DNA of 64,000 bases from Pseudomonas entomophila (GCF_023277925.1 NZ_CP063832.1:2434001-2498000), one strand, 5' to 3'; shown: positions 1-11,008, counted from the first letter of the stretch. Notes: a model not told the origin generated them from the letters alone. A program made the numbers and translations.

Positions 1-942
<942 letters not shown>

Positions 943-951
943 CTACGAGCG

Positions 952-1003
952 GCAAGCCGCCAGGCGCACGCGCTTCGGGAGAAGCGCGGCGCCTGCGGCT
1001 TGC
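952..1003. repeat. Nested hairpin between sucB and lpdG
   Basis: An outer stem (952-967 with 989-1003, one bulged base) encloses a perfect 8-bp inner stem (969-976 with 981-988) around a GGGA loop. It lacks a T-run, so it is not a classical terminator. In the sucB-lpdG transcript it could stabilise mRNA ends or set the relative expression of lpdG; that is inference. Confidence 0.6.
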
Positions 1004-1011
1004 GCTGCGAT

Positions 1012-2229
1012 TTAGATGTCCAGCAGCAGGCGAGACGGATCTTCCAGCAGGTTCTTGATGGTCACCAGGAAGGTTACCGCTTCCTTGCCGTCGATCAAGC
1101 GGTGGTCGTAGGACAGCGCCAGGTACATCATCGGGCGAATCACCACTTGGCCGTTGATGGCCATCGGGCGCTGGATGATGTTGTGCATGCCCAGGATCGC
1201 GGCCTGCGGCGGGTTGACGATCGGGGTCGACATCATCGAGCCGAAGGTACCACCGTTGGTGATGGTGAAGGTACCGCCAGTCATCTCTTCGATGGCCAGT
1301 TTGCCGTCACGCGCTTTCTTGCCGAAGGTGGCGATGCCGTTCTCGATTTCAGCGAGCGACATCGACTCGGCGTTGCGCAGTACCGGTACCACCAGGCCAC
1401 GGTCGCTGGAGACAGCGACGCCGACGTCAGCGAAACCGTGGTAGACGATGTCGTTGCCGTCGATCGAGGCATTGACCGCCGGGAAGCGTTTCAGCGCTTC
1501 GGTGGCTGCCTTGACGAAGAACGACATGAAGCCCAGGCGCACGCCGTTGTGGGTCTTCTCGAACAGGTCCTTGTACTTCGAACGCAGGGCCATGACTTCG
1601 GTCATGTCGACTTCGTTGAAGGTGGTCAGCATGGCCATGTTCGACTGTGCTTCGACCAGGCGCTCGGCGATCTTGGCGCGCAGGCGGGTCATCGGTACGC
1701 GCTTCTCGGTGCGGTCGCCAGCGGCAACGACAACCGGGGCGGCAGCGGCAGCGGCAGGCTTGGCGGCCGGAGCAGGTGCCGACTTCTTGTTGGCGACTGC
1801 AGCGACGACGTCTTCCTTGGTGATGCGACCGCCTTTGCCGGTGCCGGCAACGGTAGCCAGGTCGATGCCGTTCTCTTCAGCCAGCTTGCGCGCGGCTGGG
1901 GCGGCGACCGGGTCATCTTCGCCAGCGTCGGCGGCAGCGGCAGCCGGAGCAGCAGCGGCCGGAGCGGCAGCCGGAGCAGCGGCGGCAGCGCCACCTTCAA
2001 CGATCGAGCCCAGGACTTCGTCGGACAGGACGGTGTCGCCCTCGCCCTTGACGATGGCGCCCAGCACGCCGTCGGCGGTGGCCAGGACTTCCAGGACGAC
2101 CTTGTCGGTCTCGATGTCGACGATCAGCTCGTCACGCTTGACGGCGTCGCCCGGCTGCTTGTGCCAGGTGGCAACGGTGCCATCGGCAACCGATTCCGGG
2201 AAGGTTGGGGCTTTGATCTCGATAGCCAT
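1012..2229 (-). CDS. sucB: Dihydrolipoyl succinyltransferase, E2 of 2-oxoglutarate dehydrogenase
   Basis: Core E2 subunit that moves the succinyl group from the E1-bound intermediate through its lipoyl arm to CoA. The 405-residue product shows three expected parts. An N-terminal lipoyl domain carries the lipoylated lysine at K43 in DIETDKVV. An Ala/Pro-rich linker leads to an E3/E1-binding segment (about 108-145, [11 protein letters not shown]). The acyltransferase domain ends with the catalytic motif SYDHRLIDG (His about 376). The ATG at 2229 lies 42 bp downstream of sucA, consistent with co-transcription. Length and motifs match the family with nothing missing. The alternating Ala/Pro linker also produces the long open antisense frames seen here. 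Confidence 0.97.
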
Positions 2230-2271
2230 TATCTGTGTTTCCTTAAATTCGGTTTCAGGTGCGCGAAAGCG

Positions 2272-5103
2272 TTAGACAGTGAACGCGTCTTGCAGCAGTT
2301 TTTCCTGCTGCTCGGCGTGCTTCGATGCGTAACCACAAGCTGGCGCGGCGGAAGCGTCGCGGCCGGCGTATTCCAGGACCAGCGCCTTGTTGTGGCGGCC
2401 CAGGATACGGCGCATGTGGTGCTGGCTGCTGTACCAGGCACCCTGGTTCATCGGCTCTTCCTGACACCAGACCGCATGCTTGAGGTTGGTGTACGGCGCG
2501 AGGATTTCGACCAGGTCGTCCTCAGGGAACGGATACAGCTGCTCGATACGCACGATGGCGATGTCTTCGCGGCCTTCGGCACGGCGTTTTTCCAGCAGGT
2601 CGTAGTAGACCTTGCCGCTGGCCAGCACCAGGCGTTCGACCTTGGCCGGATCGAGGGTGTCGATTTCCGGGATCACGGTCTGGAACGAGCCTTCGGCCAG
2701 GTCTTCCAAGGTCGAGATGGCCAGCTTGTGGCGCAGCAGCGACTTGGGGGTCAGTACGATCAGCGGCTTGCGCAGCGGGCGAATGACCTGACGACGCAGC
2801 AGGTGGTAGATCTGTGCCGGGGTGGTCGGTACGCAAACCTGGATGTTGTGCTCGGCGCACAGCTGCAGGTAGCGCTCCAGACGCGCGGACGAGTGCTCAG
2901 GGCCCTGGCCTTCGTAGCCGTGCGGCAGCAGCATGGTCAGACCGCACAGGCGGCCCCACTTGTGCTCGCCACTGGTGATGAACTGGTCGATCACCACTTG
3001 CGCACCGTTGGCGAAGTCGCCGAACTGGGCTTCCCAGATCACCAGCGCGTTCGGCGTGGTGGTCGAGTAACCGTATTCGAAGGCCAGCACGGCTTCTTCC
3101 GAGAGGAAGGAGTCATACAGCTCGAACTTCGGCTGGCCCGGGAACAGGTTCTGCAGCGGGATGTAGGTGCTGGCGTCCTTCTGGTTGTGCAGCACCGCGT
3201 GACGGTGCGAGAAGGTGCCGCGGCCGATGTCCTGGCCGGTCATGCGGATCGGGTGACCTTCGAACTGCAGAGTGGCGTAGGCCATGGTCTCCGCGTAACC
3301 CCAGTTGATCGGCAAGCCACCGGCCTGCATCTTCTGGCGATCTTCGTAGATCTTCGCCACCTGGCGCTGGACGACGAAGCCTTCCGGCAGTTCCAGCAGC
3401 TTGGCCGACAGGTCCTGAAGCGTCTTGAGGTCGAAGCGGGTGTCGTGGCGCGCGGTCCAGGCATGGCCCAGGTATGGACGCCAGTCGACGAACAGCTCGC
3501 GGTTGGGCTCCTTGACCAGGCTCTTCACTACGTGCAGGCCGTTGTCCAGGGCGTTGCGGTACTCGTCGATCTTGGCCTGGGCGCGCTCGGCATCGATGCG
3601 TCCAGCCTGGATCAGCGCGTCGGCATACAGCTCACGGGTGGTGCGCTGCTTGCTGATCTGCTGGTACATCAGCGGCTGGGTGCCGTTGGGTTCGTCGGCC
3701 TCGTTGTGGCCGCGACGACGGTAGCAGACCAGGTCGATGACCACGTCACGCTTGAACTGCATGCGGTAGTCGACGGCCAGTTGGGTGACGAACAGCACCG
3801 CTTCCGGATCGTCGCCGTTCACGTGCAGGATCGGCGCCTGGATCATCTTGGCAACGTCGGTGGCGTACTCAGTGGAGCGCGAGTCCAGCGGGTTGCTGAT
3901 GGTGAAACCGACCTGGTTGTTGATCACGATGTGCACGGTACCGCCGGTCTTGAAACCGCGGGTCTGCGACATCTGGAAGGTTTCCATGACCACGCCCTGG
4001 CCGGCGAATGCAGCATCACCGTGGATCGAGATCGGCAGGACCTTGTCACCCACGGTGTCGTTGCGGCGATCCTGACGGGCGCGAACCGAGCCTTCCACCA
4101 CTGGCGAGACGATTTCCAGGTGGGAAGGGTTGAACGCCATGGCCAGGTGAACTTCGCCACCGGGGGTCATCACGTTGGAGGAGAAGCCCTGGTGATACTT
4201 CACGTCACCGGAGCCCAGCTCGTTCATCTTCTTGCCTTCGAACTCGTCGAACAGCTCGCGCGGGTTCTTGCCGAAGGTGTTGACGAGCACGTTCAGGCGG
4301 CCGCGGTGGGCCATGCCGATCACGACTTCCTTGGTGCCGTAGCTGCCGGAGCGCTGGATCATTTCGTCCAGCATCGGGATCAGGCTTTCACCACCCTCCA
4401 GGCCGAAACGCTTGGTGCCTGGGTACTTGGTGCCCAGGTACTTCTCCAGGCCCTCACCGGCGGTGACGCGCTCGAGCAGGTGGGTCTGCACGTCGGCGGA
4501 GAACTCCGGACGACCACGCACGCTTTCCAGACGCTGCTGGAACCAGCTGCGCTGCTCGGAATCGACGATGTGGGTGAACTCGGCGCCTATGGTGCGACAA
4601 TATGTCTTCTGCAGCGCTTCGAAGATTTCGCGTAGGCTCGCTTCCTCTTTGCCGATGAACAGGTCGCCGGCACGGAATGTTGTATCAAGGTCGGCATTGG
4701 TCAAGCCGTAGTGATTGATCGACAGGTCTACGGGCGCAGGGCGCTGCCACAACCCCAACGGGTCGAGCTTGGCAGCCTGATGGCCGCGCATACGATAGGC
4801 CTGGATCAGTCGCAGCACTTCAACCTGCTTCTTCTCGTGTTCACTGCTCACGCTCCCGGCGGAAACCGGTTGGGCGCGGCGCTGGTTCTTTGCCAGCAGT
4901 ACGAAATGGTCGCGGATCGTCGAGTGCGATACATCGGTAGCGGTGCTGCCGTCGGCGGGCAACTTCTGGAAGTAAGTGCGCCACTCTTCTGGCACAGCGT
5001 TAGGGTCGTGCAGGTAGAGCTCATAAAGCTCTTCCACATATGCAGCGTTACCACCTGAAAGGTGGGCGCTATCCCACATGCGCTGCATCACGCTTTCTTG
5101 CAT
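2272..5103 (-). CDS. sucA: 2-oxoglutarate dehydrogenase E1 component
   Basis: Thiamine-diphosphate-dependent decarboxylase that converts 2-oxoglutarate to a succinyl-lipoyl group on SucB, the committed TCA step. The 943-residue product begins MQESVMQRMWDSAHLSG and contains family-typical stretches such as GMAHRGRLNVL, HGDAAFAGQGVV and RRGHNEADEP (ThDP and active-site region), with a C-terminal transketolase-like half. A GAGG Shine-Dalgarno sits about 10 nt before the ATG at 5103. It is first of the suc genes after sdhB, with a 243-bp gap that contains a strong hairpin (5297-5317). Length is normal for gamma-proteobacterial SucA. Confidence 0.97.
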   Translation of the reverse strand: MQESVMQRMWDSAHLSGGNAAYVEELYELYLHDPNAVPEEWRTYFQKLPADGSTATDVSHSTIRDHFVLLAKNQRRAQPVSAGSVSSEHEKKQVEVLRLIQAYRMRGHQAAKLDPLGLWQRPAPVDLSINHYGLTNADLDTTFRAGDLFIGKEEASLREIFEALQKTYCRTIGAEFTHIVDSEQRSWFQQRLESVRGRPEFSADVQTHLLERVTAGEGLEKYLGTKYPGTKRFGLEGGESLIPMLDEMIQRSGSYGTKEVVIGMAHRGRLNVLVNTFGKNPRELFDEFEGKKMNELGSGDVKYHQGFSSNVMTPGGEVHLAMAFNPSHLEIVSPVVEGSVRARQDRRNDTVGDKVLPISIHGDAAFAGQGVVMETFQMSQTRGFKTGGTVHIVINNQVGFTISNPLDSRSTEYATDVAKMIQAPILHVNGDDPEAVLFVTQLAVDYRMQFKRDVVIDLVCYRRRGHNEADEPNGTQPLMYQQISKQRTTRELYADALIQAGRIDAERAQAKIDEYRNALDNGLHVVKSLVKEPNRELFVDWRPYLGHAWTARHDTRFDLKTLQDLSAKLLELPEGFVVQRQVAKIYEDRQKMQAGGLPINWGYAETMAYATLQFEGHPIRMTGQDIGRGTFSHRHAVLHNQKDASTYIPLQNLFPGQPKFELYDSFLSEEAVLAFEYGYSTTTPNALVIWEAQFGDFANGAQVVIDQFITSGEHKWGRLCGLTMLLPHGYEGQGPEHSSARLERYLQLCAEHNIQVCVPTTPAQIYHLLRRQVIRPLRKPLIVLTPKSLLRHKLAISTLEDLAEGSFQTVIPEIDTLDPAKVERLVLASGKVYYDLLEKRRAEGREDIAIVRIEQLYPFPEDDLVEILAPYTNLKHAVWCQEEPMNQGAWYSSQHHMRRILGRHNKALVLEYAGRDASAAPACGYASKHAEQQEKLLQDAFTV

Positions 5104-5296
5104 GCTTGGTCACCCTCGGTTAGGGGACTGATCGGCGAGAGCCACAGCAAACCTGGAAAAGTCCGAACACAGCGACTGAACCACGCCACCTGGATCCTGC
5201 TGATTTTCCGGGTACCAGCCCGGAAGCCCCTGCTGGTCTCATATCTTCATAGGTAATGAGCGCGGGCTTTTTGGGCCCTTGCTCGGGTTTACCGCA

Positions 5297-5317
5297 GTGC
5301 GGGCTCGGCGCCCGCAC
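5297..5317. repeat. Perfect hairpin in the sdhB-sucA gap
   Basis: An 8-bp perfect stem (5297-5304 with 5310-5317) with a 5-nt loop lies 30 nt downstream of the sdhB stop on the minus strand. No U-tract follows in that direction. It may be an mRNA-processing or partial-termination site that separates sdh from suc expression; function is inferred from position only. Confidence 0.45.
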
Positions 5318-5346
5318 CTCGGTTTACTGCCGGTACAACGTTTGAA

Positions 5347-6051
5347 TCAGGTGCCGCTTTGCAGCAGCATGTTACGTACGTGGCCGATTGCCTTGGTCGG
5401 GTTCAGACCCTTCGGGCAGACGTTCACGCAGTTCATGATCCCGCGGCAGCGGAATACGCTGAACGGGTCATCCAGGGACGCCAGGCGCTCCTGGGTCTTG
5501 GTGTCACGGCTGTCGGCCAGGAAACGATAGGCCTGCAGCAGGGCGGCGGGGCCCAGGAACTTGTCCGGGTTCCACCAGAACGATGGGCAGGAGGTCGAGC
5601 AGCAGGCGCACAGGATGCACTCGTACAGACCGTCCAGCTTGTCGCGATCTTCCGGCGACTGCAGACGCTCGATGGCCGGGGCCGGAGTGTCGTTCTGCAG
5701 GAACGGCTTCACCTTCTCGTACTGCTTGTAGAAGATGCTCATATCGACGACCAGGTCACGGATAACCGGCAGACCTGGCAGCGGGCGCAGGATCAACTTG
5801 TTACCTTTTACGACGGCAGACAGCGGCGTGATGCACGCCAGGCCGTTCTTGCCGTTGATGTTCATGCCGTCGGAACCGCACACGCCTTCACGGCAGGAGC
5901 GACGGTACGAGAAGCCCTCGTCCTGCTCCTTGATCAGCGCCAGCACGTCCAGGACCATCAGATCCTTGCCGCCCGTGTCGACCTGGAAGGTCTGCATCTT
6001 GGGGGCCGAATCGGTGTCCGGGTTGTAACGATAAACTTCGACTTGCAACAT
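5347..6051 (-). CDS. sdhB: Succinate dehydrogenase iron-sulfur subunit
   Basis: Carries electrons from the SdhA flavin to ubiquinone through three Fe-S clusters on the cytoplasmic face of the inner membrane. The sequence shows the plant-type [2Fe-2S] ligands in CREGVCGSDG followed by a further Cys, then CILCACCSTSCP and CRGIMNCVNVCPKG for the [4Fe-4S] and [3Fe-4S] clusters. I choose the ATG at 6051 (MLQVEVYRYNP, 234 aa) because GAGGGTGG lies just before it. A GTG nine bases upstream would add three residues but overlaps that ribosome site. It follows sdhA by 11 bp. Confidence 0.96.
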   Translation of the reverse strand: MLQVEVYRYNPDTDSAPKMQTFQVDTGGKDLMVLDVLALIKEQDEGFSYRRSCREGVCGSDGMNINGKNGLACITPLSAVVKGNKLILRPLPGLPVIRDLVVDMSIFYKQYEKVKPFLQNDTPAPAIERLQSPEDRDKLDGLYECILCACCSTSCPSFWWNPDKFLGPAALLQAYRFLADSRDTKTQERLASLDDPFSVFRCRGIMNCVNVCPKGLNPTKAIGHVRNMLLQSGT

Positions 6052-6062
6052 AGCGGCCACCC

Positions 6063-7835
6063 TCAGTAAGTCCGGACTTTTGGTTCGAAGGCAGGAACTG
6101 TCTTCGGCGCAAAGTTGACGCCACGCTTGGCGACGCGCTTCTCACCCGGGTAGTACAGGGTGTGGCACAGCCAGTTCTCGTCGTCACGGTCTTCGAAGTC
6201 TTCACGGGCGTGTGCGCCGCGGGACTCTTTACGGGCTTCAGCGGCAATCGCGGTCGCTTCGGCGACTTCCAGCAGGTTCTGCAGCTCCAGCGCTTCGATA
6301 CGCGCGGTGTTGAAGGCCTGGGATTTGTCGTTGATCTTGACGTTGGCGATGCGATCACGCAGGCCGGCCAGCTGCTCGATGCCCTTCTGCATGTATTCGC
6401 CGGTACGGAATACACCGAAGTAGTTCTGCATGCAGCTCTGCAGCTCGCGCTTGAGACTGGCGACGTCTTCGCCGGTGGTGCGCTCGTTGAGCTTGTTCAG
6501 GCGGTTCAGGGCCACTTCGACGTCGGTGTCGCTGGCGTCACGGTACTCGACACCATCGCTCAGCGCCTTCTCCAGGTGCAGGCCAGCGGCACGACCGAAG
6601 ACCACCAGGTCGAGCAGCGAGTTGCCGCCCAGGCGGTTGGCACCGTGGACCGATACGCACGCCACTTCACCTACGGCGAACAGACCAGGGATGATGTGGT
6701 CGTTGCCTTCGGCATCCATGGTGATGGCCTGGCCATGAATGTTGGTGGCAACGCCGCCCATCATGTAGTGGCAGGTCGGGATGACCGGCACCGGCGCGAC
6801 CACCGGGTCGACGTGGGCGAAGGTCTTCGACAGCTCGCAGATACCTGGCAGGCGGCTGTGCAGCACTTCCTCGCCCAGGTGGTCCAGCTTCAGCAGTACG
6901 TGGTCCTTGTTCGGGCCCACGCCGTTGCCGGCGATGATCTCTTTGACCATGGAACGCGCAACTACGTCGCGGCCAGCCAGGTCTTTCGCGTTCGGAGCAT
7001 AACGCTCCATGAAGCGCTCGCCGTGGGCGTTGATCAGGTAGCCACCCTCACCGCGGCAGCCTTCGGTAACCAGCACACCGGCGCCGGCGATACCGGTCGG
7101 GTGGAACTGCCACATCTCGATGTCCTGCACCGGCACGCCGGCACGCAGGGCCATGCCGACACCGTCGCCGGTGTTGATCAGGGCGTTGGTGGTGGAGGCG
7201 TAGATACGACCGGCACCGCCAGTGGCCAGCACGGTGGCCTTGGACTTGATGTACATGGTTTCGCCGGTTTCGATGCAGATCGCGATCACACCGACGAAGG
7301 CGCCGTCCTGGTTCTTCACCAGGTCAACGGCGTAGTACTCGTTGAGGAAGGTGGTACCCGCTTTCAGGTTGCCCTGGTAGAGGGTGTGCAGCAGCGCGTG
7401 ACCGGTACGGTCGGAAGCTGCGCAGGTACGGGCGGCCTGGCCACCTTTACCGAAGTCCTTGGACTGGCCACCGAACGGACGCTGGTAGATACGACCGGTT
7501 TCGGTACGCGAGAACGGCAGCCCCATGTGGTCCAGCTCGAAAACTGCGGCCGGGCCTTCCTGACACATGTACTCGATCGCGTCCTGGTCACCGATGTAGT
7601 CGGAGCCCTTGACGGTGTCGTACATGTGCCAGCGCCAGTCATCGTTCGGGTCGGCCGAAGCGATGGCGCAGGTGATACCGCCCTGGGCGGAAACGGTGTG
7701 CGAACGGGTCGGGAACACCTTGGTGACTACCGCGGTCTTGTGGCCGCCTTGAGCCAGCTGCAGCGCTGCGCGCATGCCTGCCCCGCCGCCACCGATGATG
7801 ATGGCGTCGAAGGAAATCGTTGGAATGTTAGCCAT
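6063..7835 (-). CDS. sdhA: Succinate dehydrogenase flavoprotein subunit
   Basis: Catalytic subunit that oxidises succinate to fumarate and passes electrons to SdhB. The 590-residue sequence has the Rossmann motif [13 protein letters not shown] (about 13-25) and the covalent FAD-attachment motif [10 protein letters not shown], with His46 as the expected flavinylated residue. Active-site stretches include [10 protein letters not shown] and a C-terminal [15 protein letters not shown]. It sits between sdhD (3-bp gap) and sdhB (11-bp gap), so the four sdh genes form a tight operon. Covalent flavinylation by an SdhE-type factor is expected for the family; no such gene is in the window. Confidence 0.98.
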   Translation of the reverse strand: MANIPTISFDAIIIGGGGAGMRAALQLAQGGHKTAVVTKVFPTRSHTVSAQGGITCAIASADPNDDWRWHMYDTVKGSDYIGDQDAIEYMCQEGPAAVFELDHMGLPFSRTETGRIYQRPFGGQSKDFGKGGQAARTCAASDRTGHALLHTLYQGNLKAGTTFLNEYYAVDLVKNQDGAFVGVIAICIETGETMYIKSKATVLATGGAGRIYASTTNALINTGDGVGMALRAGVPVQDIEMWQFHPTGIAGAGVLVTEGCRGEGGYLINAHGERFMERYAPNAKDLAGRDVVARSMVKEIIAGNGVGPNKDHVLLKLDHLGEEVLHSRLPGICELSKTFAHVDPVVAPVPVIPTCHYMMGGVATNIHGQAITMDAEGNDHIIPGLFAVGEVACVSVHGANRLGGNSLLDLVVFGRAAGLHLEKALSDGVEYRDASDTDVEVALNRLNKLNERTTGEDVASLKRELQSCMQNYFGVFRTGEYMQKGIEQLAGLRDRIANVKINDKSQAFNTARIEALELQNLLEVAEATAIAAEARKESRGAHAREDFEDRDDENWLCHTLYYPGEKRVAKRGVNFAPKTVPAFEPKVRTY

Positions 7836-7838
7836 GAA

Positions 7839-8207
7839 TCAGATACCCCAGAGAATCTGCACACCCCAGACGAAGTAAGCGAACATCGCTACGCCGCATA
7901 CCGCCTGGAACAGGAAACGAATCGCAGTCGCCGACTTGCCGAACGACATCGGCGTCAGGTAGTCGGTGGCAATGGTCCACATGCCGACCCAGGCGTGGGC
8001 GCCCAGGGCAACGAGGGCCAGCAGACTGAAGATACGCATCGCGTTGTTGGAGAACAGACCGTGCCACTGGGCGTAGTCGATGCCCGGGTGCGCGGCGAGG
8101 TAGCCGATCAGGAAGATGAAATAAGCCGCGAGAACGACCGCAGAGACGCGCTGCGCCATCCAGTCGTAGAGGCCCGAACGCGAGAGGTTCGTGACGTTAG
8201 TTACCAT
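7839..8207 (-). CDS. sdhD: Succinate dehydrogenase membrane anchor subunit
   Basis: Small hydrophobic subunit that with SdhC binds haem b and ubiquinone and anchors SdhAB to the inner membrane. The 122-residue product has three predicted transmembrane helices (VVLAAYFIFLIGYLA; IFSLLALVALGAHAWVG; LFQAVCGVAMFAYFVWG). The GAHAWVGMWTIATDYL segment matches the region that supplies the haem-ligand histidine in SdhD proteins. The start at 8207 has AGGAG seven bases upstream. An in-frame TTG two codons earlier lies too close to that site. The gene overlaps the 3' end of sdhC by 7 bp, suggesting translational coupling. Confidence 0.95.
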   Translation of the reverse strand: MVTNVTNLSRSGLYDWMAQRVSAVVLAAYFIFLIGYLAAHPGIDYAQWHGLFSNNAMRIFSLLALVALGAHAWVGMWTIATDYLTPMSFGKSATAIRFLFQAVCGVAMFAYFVWGVQILWGI

Positions 8208-8587
8208 ACCCAAACTCCTGCCAGAACGATCAGCACCACGGAGATGACGATCACGATTTTCGAGCCCAGCTTGCCGCCTTCCAGCGTCTCACCGATGCCC
8301 ATGTCCATGATCAGGTGGCGCACACCTGCCACGAGGTGATACAGCAGGCCGGACAGCAGGCCCCAGGTCACCAGTTTGGCCAGCGGACTGGTCAGACACG
8401 CCTTCACCTCGGCAAAGCCTTCCTCGCTACCCAGCGACTTGCCCAATGCGTACAGCATGATGGCAAGGCCGAGGAACAGGATGACGCCGGAGATACGGTG
8501 AAGAATGGACGTGTACGCGGTGATCGGGAGTTTGATGGTCCTTAGGTCTAGGTTTACAGGTCGTTGGCTTTTCACGGCTTTTTTCAC
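8201..8587 (-). CDS. sdhC: Succinate dehydrogenase cytochrome b556 subunit
   Basis: First gene of sdhCDAB. The product (about 128 aa) contains the SdhC signature SQRPVNLDLRTIKLPITAY and LHRISGVILFLGL, followed by two more membrane helices with the RHLIMDMG stretch. It is the haem b and quinone-binding partner of SdhD. The start is taken as GTG 8587, with AGGGG nine bases upstream. A second GTG four codons later is an alternative, since some homologues begin nearer SQRP. It is transcribed away from gltA from the shared 352-bp control region. Confidence 0.93.
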   Translation of the reverse strand: MKKAVKSQRPVNLDLRTIKLPITAYTSILHRISGVILFLGLAIMLYALGKSLGSEEGFAEVKACLTSPLAKLVTWGLLSGLLYHLVAGVRHLIMDMGIGETLEGGKLGSKIVIVISVVLIVLAGVWVW

Positions 8588-8853
8588 ACTGAAGAGCCCC
8601 TAGCTAACAGGGCAAAGTTGTTGGTAAGTGTACTGGTCAGGTACCCACCACCCAGGAGAGCGACGACACCCAGCAGGACGGGCTTGAAAGCCCCTGGGAG
8701 TCGGCTGCCGAGTATAGACAGTTAGGCTGCTTATGACAACGTGAGGGGCTCGCCCAAATAGCGCATTGCCTTTAATGAACAAAAGGCGTAAATGGGCGGG
8801 AATTTCGCGAAAAACCAGGCTCCAGAGGGCGTTTCAACCAGCCTTTAGGCAAA
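8588..8853. other. Gene-free divergent control region of sdhC and gltA
   Basis: No coding region is supported here. The stretch is more AT-rich near 8750-8880 and must hold the sdhC promoter on the minus strand. I could not pick a convincing -35/-10 pair for sdhC. The clear gltA promoter lies immediately to the right. Confidence 0.5.
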
Positions 8854-8881
8854 TTGACATTCGAATTTATCCCTCTATAGT
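8854..8881 (+). promoter_or_regulatory. Sigma-70 promoter of gltA
   Basis: A perfect -35 TTGACA (8854-8859) and a near-perfect -10 TATAGT (8876-8881) are separated by 16 bp. This puts transcription start around 8888, with about 50 nt of leader before an AGGAGG ribosome site (8930-8935) and the gltA ATG at 8940. Seen directly; activity is inferred. Confidence 0.8.
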
Positions 8882-8939
8882 GGTGCGGGCCCTGCGTGGG
8901 GGGTCTGTCTGATGATTTCAAGCATTAATAGGAGGCCAC

Positions 8940-10229
8940 ATGGCTGACAAAAAAGCGCAGTTGGTCATCGAGGGCAATGCCCCCGTCGAGCTGCCCATTT
9001 TAACCGGCACCGTTGGTCCCGATGTTATCGACGTCCGCGGGTTGGGGGCATCCGGCCACTTCACCTTCGACCCCGGTTTCATGGCGACCGCCTCGTGCGA
9101 GTCGAAGATCACCTACATCGACGGTGACAAGGGCATCCTGCTGCATCGCGGCTACCCCATCGAGCAACTGGCTGAACAATCGGACTACCTCGAAACCTGC
9201 TACCTGCTGCTGAACGGCGAGCTTCCCAACGCCGAACAGAAAGCCCAGTTCGTCAGCACCGTGAAGAACCACACCATGGTTCACGAGCAGCTGAAATCGT
9301 TCTTCAACGGCTTCCGCCGCGACGCCCACCCGATGGCGGTGATGTGCGGCGTGGTAGGCGCCCTGTCGGCGTTCTATCACGACTCGCTGGACATCAATAA
9401 CGCGCAGCACCGCGAAATCTCCGCCGTGCGCCTGGTCGCGAAAATGCCGACCCTGGCGGCGATGGTCTACAAGTACTCCATGGGCCAGCCCATGATGTAC
9501 CCGCGCAACGACCTGTCGTACGCGGAAAACTTCCTGCACATGATGTTCAACACCCCGTGCGAGATCAAACCGATCAGCCCGGTACTGGCCAAGGCGATGG
9601 ATCGGATCTTCATCCTCCACGCCGACCACGAGCAGAACGCCTCCACCTCCACCGTGCGCCTGGCAGGCTCGTCGGGTGCCAACCCGTTCGCCTGTATCGC
9701 CGCCGGCATCGCCGCGCTGTGGGGCCCGGCCCACGGCGGTGCGAACGAAGCTGTACTGACCATGCTCGATGAAATTGGCGATGTCTCGAACATCGACAAG
9801 TACATCGCCAAGGCCAAGGACAAGAACGACCCGTTCAAGCTCATGGGCTTCGGCCACCGCGTCTACAAGAACCGCGACCCGCGCGCCACCGTGATGAAGC
9901 AGACCTGCGACGAAGTGCTGGGCGAGCTGGGCATCAAGAACGACCCGCAGCTCGAACTGGCCATGCGCCTGGAAGAGATCGCCCTCACCGATCCGTACTT
10001 CATCGAGCGCTCGCTCTATCCAAACGTCGACTTCTACTCGGGCATCATCCTGAAAGCCATCGGCATCCCGACCAGCATGTTCACCGTGATCTTCGCCCTG
10101 GCACGTACCGTAGGCTGGATCTCGCACTGGAAAGAGATGCTCTCCGGCCCGTACAAGATTGGCCGTCCGCGCCAGCTGTACACCGGTTACGAGCAGCGCG
10201 ACATCGTCGAGCTGAAGGACCGCAAGTAA
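8940..10229 (+). CDS. gltA: Citrate synthase, type II
   Basis: Condenses acetyl-CoA and oxaloacetate to citrate, the entry step of the TCA cycle. The 429-residue protein has the hexameric, NADH-sensitive type II layout. An N-terminal beta-rich segment ([21 protein letters not shown]) precedes [11 protein letters not shown] and an active-site His region ([12 protein letters not shown]). The catalytic signature [14 protein letters not shown] lies near residues 301-314, and an Asp active-site region follows. A consensus AGGAGG precedes the ATG. It is divergent from sdhCDAB-sucAB-lpd, so the two halves of the TCA module share one control region. A strong terminator follows at 10249. Confidence 0.98.
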   Translation: MADKKAQLVIEGNAPVELPILTGTVGPDVIDVRGLGASGHFTFDPGFMATASCESKITYIDGDKGILLHRGYPIEQLAEQSDYLETCYLLLNGELPNAEQKAQFVSTVKNHTMVHEQLKSFFNGFRRDAHPMAVMCGVVGALSAFYHDSLDINNAQHREISAVRLVAKMPTLAAMVYKYSMGQPMMYPRNDLSYAENFLHMMFNTPCEIKPISPVLAKAMDRIFILHADHEQNASTSTVRLAGSSGANPFACIAAGIAALWGPAHGGANEAVLTMLDEIGDVSNIDKYIAKAKDKNDPFKLMGFGHRVYKNRDPRATVMKQTCDEVLGELGIKNDPQLELAMRLEEIALTDPYFIERSLYPNVDFYSGIILKAIGIPTSMFTVIFALARTVGWISHWKEMLSGPYKIGRPRQLYTGYEQRDIVELKDRK

Positions 10230-10248
10230 GCGTCAGTCGCTGAAACGC

Positions 10249-10279
10249 AAAAGCCCCGGCAGAGATGCCGGGGCTTTTT
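10249..10279 (+). terminator. Rho-independent terminator of gltA
   Basis: Inverted arms AAAGCCCCGGC and GCCGGGGCTTT around a 6-nt loop, followed by a run of T, 20 bp after the gltA stop. Clear intrinsic terminator. Confidence 0.92.
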
Positions 10280-10290
10280 CATTGCACCCT

Positions 10291-10375
10291 GTAGGAGCCG
10301 GCCTTGCTGGCGAACCAAGCGACGCGGTGAATGGCACCCGCCATGCCGGTGTTCGCCGGCAAGGCCGGCCCCTAG
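10291..10375. repeat. Inverted pair of REP palindromes
   Basis: Two REP-type units (GTAGGAGCCGGCCTTGCTGG at 10291 and its inverted relative ending near 10375) face each other between gltA and the START-domain gene. This GTAGGAGC-headed palindrome recurs throughout the window and is the common REP family of the P. putida group. Confidence 0.8.
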
Positions 10376-10400
10376 AGGCTTGGCACGAGCCGCTGGACCG

Positions 10401-11008
10401 TCACGGCTTCTCGGCTTTCTCGCGCAGCCCCTTGAGGGTATTGAACGGCGCATCCACCACGAACTTGTTGGCCACCATCGCCGGCACGCTCCCCCCGGCT
10501 CGGTATGCACCTGGTAGATCACCTCCGTGCTGTCACCCTTGGGCACCAGCTTCCAGAAGCCCTGCACCTGAGCCACCCGCACGAAACCATCGGCCTCGGG
10601 CAGGTACTTTGGCTGTTCCTCAAGCTTGCGCGTCAGGCTGCCGTCAGCCTCCTGAACGGTGGTCACGCGCAGGATCGAGTCACGCGGCGTCACCGGCCAT
10701 GGCGTGTTGAACTGGGTGTAGGTCCAGCTCTGGTCACCTTCCTGCTTGAGCAGCTTCTGCGACTTGCACTCGTGAATCCAGGCACAAGCCCCCGCCACAT
10801 CTTCCTGCAACGCCCTGACCTTGGCCAACGGCGCCTTGATCACGGTCACGCCGCGATAGGCCTTGTACTTGGAGCCCTGCACTTCGCTCAGCGAAACCTT
10901 GATGCCCTCCTCGTCCTTGGCCACCTGCCAGTCTTCGGCCCAGGCCGTCGGAGCTAGCAGGACACCCATGCCACACAGCAGTGCGATACGCTTGATCGAT
11001 CTCATCAT
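10401..11008 (-). pseudogene. START-domain lipid-binding-like secreted protein, frameshifted
   Basis: The protein starts MRSIKRIALLCGMGVLLAPT with a cleavable signal peptide (TAWA-EDW). It then resembles bacterial START/SRPBCC proteins of about 200 aa (KDEEGIKVSLSEV, YTQFNTPWPVTPRD, GFWKLVPKGDSTEVIYQVHTEPGG). At a run of six C (10491-10496) the frame breaks. Adding one base gives VPAMVANKFVVDAPFNTLKG followed by LREKAEKP and a stop at 10401, a 202-residue product of the expected type. Without it, translation runs on to 10187 inside gltA. The 608-bp span is one short of a multiple of three. The cause is either a true one-base deletion or a homopolymer sequencing error. It lies 30 bp after the YkgJ gene, probably in one operon. 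The ligand is unknown. Confidence 0.8.

Noticed and set aside
6162..8339. Long plus-strand frame antisense to sdhA and sdhD
   Set aside because: Shadow of the sdh operon; no start context and no recognisable domain.
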